Both the position numbers and the translations under genes were made by a program. From NCBI GenBank assembly GCA_025360895.1, contig JANYBF010000473.1, forward strand, positions 1 to 9,109: a stretch of 9,109 bases of DNA. The letters run 5' to 3'. Positions 9,001 to 9,109 of the stretch are shown one piece after another. The DNA is from Verrucomicrobiota bacterium (GTDB taxonomy: Bacteria > Verrucomicrobiota > Verrucomicrobiia > Limisphaerales > JADLHS01). The notes below the pieces were generated by a model. The model did no database searches. It worked only from the letters and a program-made list of their open reading frames with translations, and had not been told where the DNA came from. Position 1 is the stretch's first letter. Every line of letters begins with the position of its first letter.

Positions 9001-9109
9001 AATCCCCGCTCCGCAGTTGGTAACTGAACTGGAACTGATCACTCACCCCGCCCAAATCCGCGCCGCCGCCGGCAATGTTGAATCCATTTCCCGCCGGGAC
9101 CTGGTTGCC
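3008..9109 (-). CDS. Giant secreted lamin-tail/CotH kinase multidomain protein (5' end beyond window)
   Basis: An uninterrupted frame from the right edge to TGA at 3008-3010: 2033 residues, N-terminus missing. A TTG at 9053-9055 could be taken as a start, but domain-like sequence continues in frame upstream of it. Residue numbers count from the right edge. 1-168: beta-sandwich with AGLIARED (DUF1349/concanavalin-like). 187-354, 359-484, 490-662: lamin-tail domains, each opening with I(N/S)E and containing VEL(Y/F)N or IELYN. 662-812: region with a NTNFESGVTGW motif, perhaps carbohydrate binding. 819-932: Ig-like. 939-1320: CotH-like kinase with MFDLDW (D1221, D1223). 1329-1414: Ig-like. 1418-1576, 1586-1732, 1739-1880: lamin-tail domains. 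1884-1982: cadherin/He_PIG-like (TGQFTWTPS). 1979-2033: C-terminal tail with LQAADEVTGPY and FFRIRL. CotH is known in Bacillus as a spore-coat protein kinase; lamin-tail domains occur in many bacterial extracellular proteins. I infer a secreted or surface protein; substrate and partners are unknown. A signal peptide is expected upstream of the window. Confidence 0.92.
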   Translation of the reverse strand, partial: GNQVPAGNGFNIAGGGADLGGVSDQFQFSYQLRSGDFDFKVRVESLSLADAWSEAGLIAREDLTSGARSAAALVTPSISGAYFQSRSAAGGATALAGSFPVNYPNTWLRLKRVGNAFTGYAGFDGQNWTQLGTVSLTLPAGIYLGFGVSSHNPNQLTTAAFRDFGVVSAAGSNAPLALEPLGQSSRRTSLVISEIMYHPADTRGTINTNGQGFVTNSLEFVELFNTRGEFQDLSGYQLGGSISYTFPAGTMIPGGGFVVVARSPVDLQSVYGVTGVLGPFTNNLPNNNGTVRLISQGGGVLLETDYDSVSPWPVAADGAGHSLVLTRPSYGENNPQAWSASDSIGGSPGRLDPITVDPLRNVVINEFLAHTDDPEVDYIELYNHATQSVDISDCVLTDDPTTNKFVIPPGTQIPARGFVYYTQTNMNFSLGAGGETIYLKNPAQTRVLDAVKFGGQENGVATGRYPDGADQFYRLSAKTPGATNASIRVCQIVINELMYAPLSLNDDDQYVELYNRGGSSVNLGGWKLDDGIGFTFPSNTLIAADSYLVVARNAAHLRTNYANLTVGNTLGDFSGKLSGRGERVVLTMPDTVVATNNIGVVVTNLIHIAVDEVTYGTGGRWPQWADGGGSSLELIDPHSDHRLPSNWADSDETHKAPWTIVSATGTIDNGSTANADQLQVLLPAAGECLIDNVQVLNTSGVNLIANTNFESGVTGWTAEGTESLSGLENSEGYNSTKSYHVRAVDRGDNQVNRIRTPLTSTLASGTANVTIRAAVRWLKGPPQVVLRLRGNWLECIGDMALPVSPGTPGARNSRYAANAAPAIVNVQHSPVLPAAAQPFVVSAQVSDPDGLTSVSLKYRLDPVATYTTLTMTDDGSGGDAVAGDGVFSATIPGQSAGTLVAFYVQGTDKYSPTATATYPNDAPARECLVRAGEIQPTGNFPVYRIWMTQGTLNTWNSRNKLDNTPLNVTFVLGNQRVIHNTQALYAGSPYIAPGYSGAASGRCGYSITMPKDDGFLGEQDLVLDWPGGHGSESSAMQEQMGYWIADRMNLPFSHRYIIRLHVNGVTDDARNQVFEAVMQPAGSFIKEWSPAASNGEFFKIDRAFEFNDSGGLIADPQPRLENYTTTGGVKKREKYRWNWNHRSTDRVNNYTNIFALVDAVNATAPETYTTATLGLVDMEEWMGILATEHIIQNFDAYGHIIGKNMYAFLPDGGKWQLYMFDLDWLMLAAANSGFSSSSAQLFNADDPTITRMFAHPPFARAYWRTVEAAVNGPLDAAKCDPVMDAKYQSLLANGIAYCDGGALNPPTPVKTWFSQRRTYLQSQLATVAASFTVNASVAVSNNVGIVTGTAPVGVAEVWINGAAWPVTWTSVTGWTAKVPLKPGSNALSVVGVDQAGRLVPGASNNVAAVYSGTVPSPAGQMVINEIMYNPAAPGGEYVELYNASTNITFDLSGWRFEGLSYTFPVGASLGPKGFLVLAANQPAFAGAYGALIPVFDTFSGSLQGNGETLALLQPGTNAASDLVVAKVRYDGGLPWPTGASGTGSSLQLIDPRQDNWRAGNWTGSFPPASRTPGATNSVQATLPTFPTLWINELQAENLTGITNSAGQRTAWVELYNPSSNVVSLNGLYLANSYANLTNWTFPAGASINPGAFKVIFTDGQSGLSTASEPHTSFVLLGGGGNLALSRIYNGQPQVLDYVNYTNLIANRSYGSFPNGQSFDRQEFLFVTPGATNNGTSAPLTVAINEWMADNATTILNPLGGQPDDWFELFNYGPVSVDLTGYYLTDTLTNRTKFLIPSGYVIPPHGFLIVWADNKNPTGSGNLHVNFKLSKNGSDIGLFGSDGNAVDFVTFGAQTTDVSAGRFPDAGSISPLTAPTPGTNNIGANTAPTLTQIANQTVTLGQTVIFTATATDSDLPPQSLTFSLGAFVPAGASVNPVTGQFTWTPSLAPATNLVTLVVSDSGVPSLSATQTFLVTVYLPPTIAVQFNANQMQLIWPRGTLQAADEVTGPYLDISATSPFAVPYSGTKRFFRIRL
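3470..4856 (-). other. Lamin-tail domain block B (three modules within the giant protein)
   Basis: Three further modules lie C-terminal to the kinase domain, opening with INEIMYNP, INELQAEN and INEWMADN and carrying VELYN, VELYN and FELFN. Each ends in a TPG linker: TPGATN at 4382-4399, TPGATN at 3914-3931 and TPGTNN at 3470-3487. The first keeps the WPTGASGTGSSLQLIDP tail shared with block A. The DNA of these linkers differs at synonymous positions, so the modules are old duplicates rather than a recent tandem expansion. Confidence 0.85.
5150..6295 (-). other. CotH-like kinase domain of the giant protein
   Basis: The segment from NFPVYRIWMTQ to about RTYLQSQL fits the CotH kinase family in length (about 380 residues) and motif order. 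An N-terminal beta region includes GYSITMPKDDGF, the position of the usual Ser/Lys-containing strand. It is followed by FFKIDRAFEF, the helix-rich HIIQNFDAYGHIIGKNMY, and the metal-site motif WQLYMFDLDW at about 5430-5464. The Asp pair in DLD corresponds to the conserved metal-binding acidic site of the family. The N-terminal half is divergent from Bacillus CotH, so kinase activity is plausible but not shown. Confidence 0.82.
7125..8550 (-). other. Lamin-tail domain block A (three modules within the giant protein)
   Basis: Three Ig-fold lamin-tail modules in a row. Each starts with a short strand and acidic motif: SEIMYHP (8513-8533), INEFLAH (near 8010), INELMYAP (near 7620). Each continues with VELFN, IELYN or VELYN, then a hydrophobic strand such as YTFPAGTMIPGGGFVVVAR. 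The first and third end in the longer WPxxADGxGxSLxL tail also found beside CotH kinases; the second ends in GRYPDGAD then TPGATN. The family is thought to mediate protein, membrane or surface binding; binding was not inferred from specific residues here. Confidence 0.85.

Noticed and set aside
9053..9055. TTG as the start of the giant protein
   Set aside because: The frame stays open to the window edge with fitting domain sequence (GNGFNIAGGGADLGG), so the true start is outside the window.

Overview
The window most likely comes from the chromosome of a Verrucomicrobiota bacterium, probably the Pedosphaera/Limisphaera side of the phylum. This is inference from gene content: a short pseudopilin with the [20 protein letters not shown] N-terminus, a giant secreted protein built of lamin-tail domains around a CotH-like kinase domain and ending in an FFRIR-type C-terminus, and GC-rich coding. 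No 16S or ribosomal protein marker is present, so the phylum is not proven.

Layout, left to right. Positions 1-673 (minus) hold the N-terminal 224 codons of a secreted lytic murein transglycosylase that runs off the left edge. After a short spacer come a textbook rho-independent terminator (821-851, minus) and an initiator tRNA-fMet (858-934, minus). Positions 935-1392 are a gap with no gene I can defend. A type II secretion/type IV pilus-like pseudopilin lies at 1393-2172 (plus). It converges on a histidine-phosphatase-family protein (2361-2975, minus) with a signal peptide. That gene sits 32 nt downstream of a very large open frame (3008-9109, minus, start outside the window). The large frame encodes at least 2033 residues: a beta-sandwich domain, three lamin-tail domains, a putative carbohydrate-binding-like region, an Ig-like domain, a CotH-like kinase domain, another Ig-like domain, three more lamin-tail domains, a cadherin/He_PIG-like domain and a conserved C-terminal tail.

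The genes look like separate cell-envelope and extracellular functions (wall remodelling, pseudopilin, giant surface or secreted protein) plus one translation gene. The only likely operon with a joint function is giant CotH protein followed by phosphatase-like protein on the minus strand. It would pair an exported kinase-like domain with an exported phosphatase-fold protein whose second catalytic His appears to be replaced. I see no insertion sequence, CRISPR array, phage gene or other clear mobile element.
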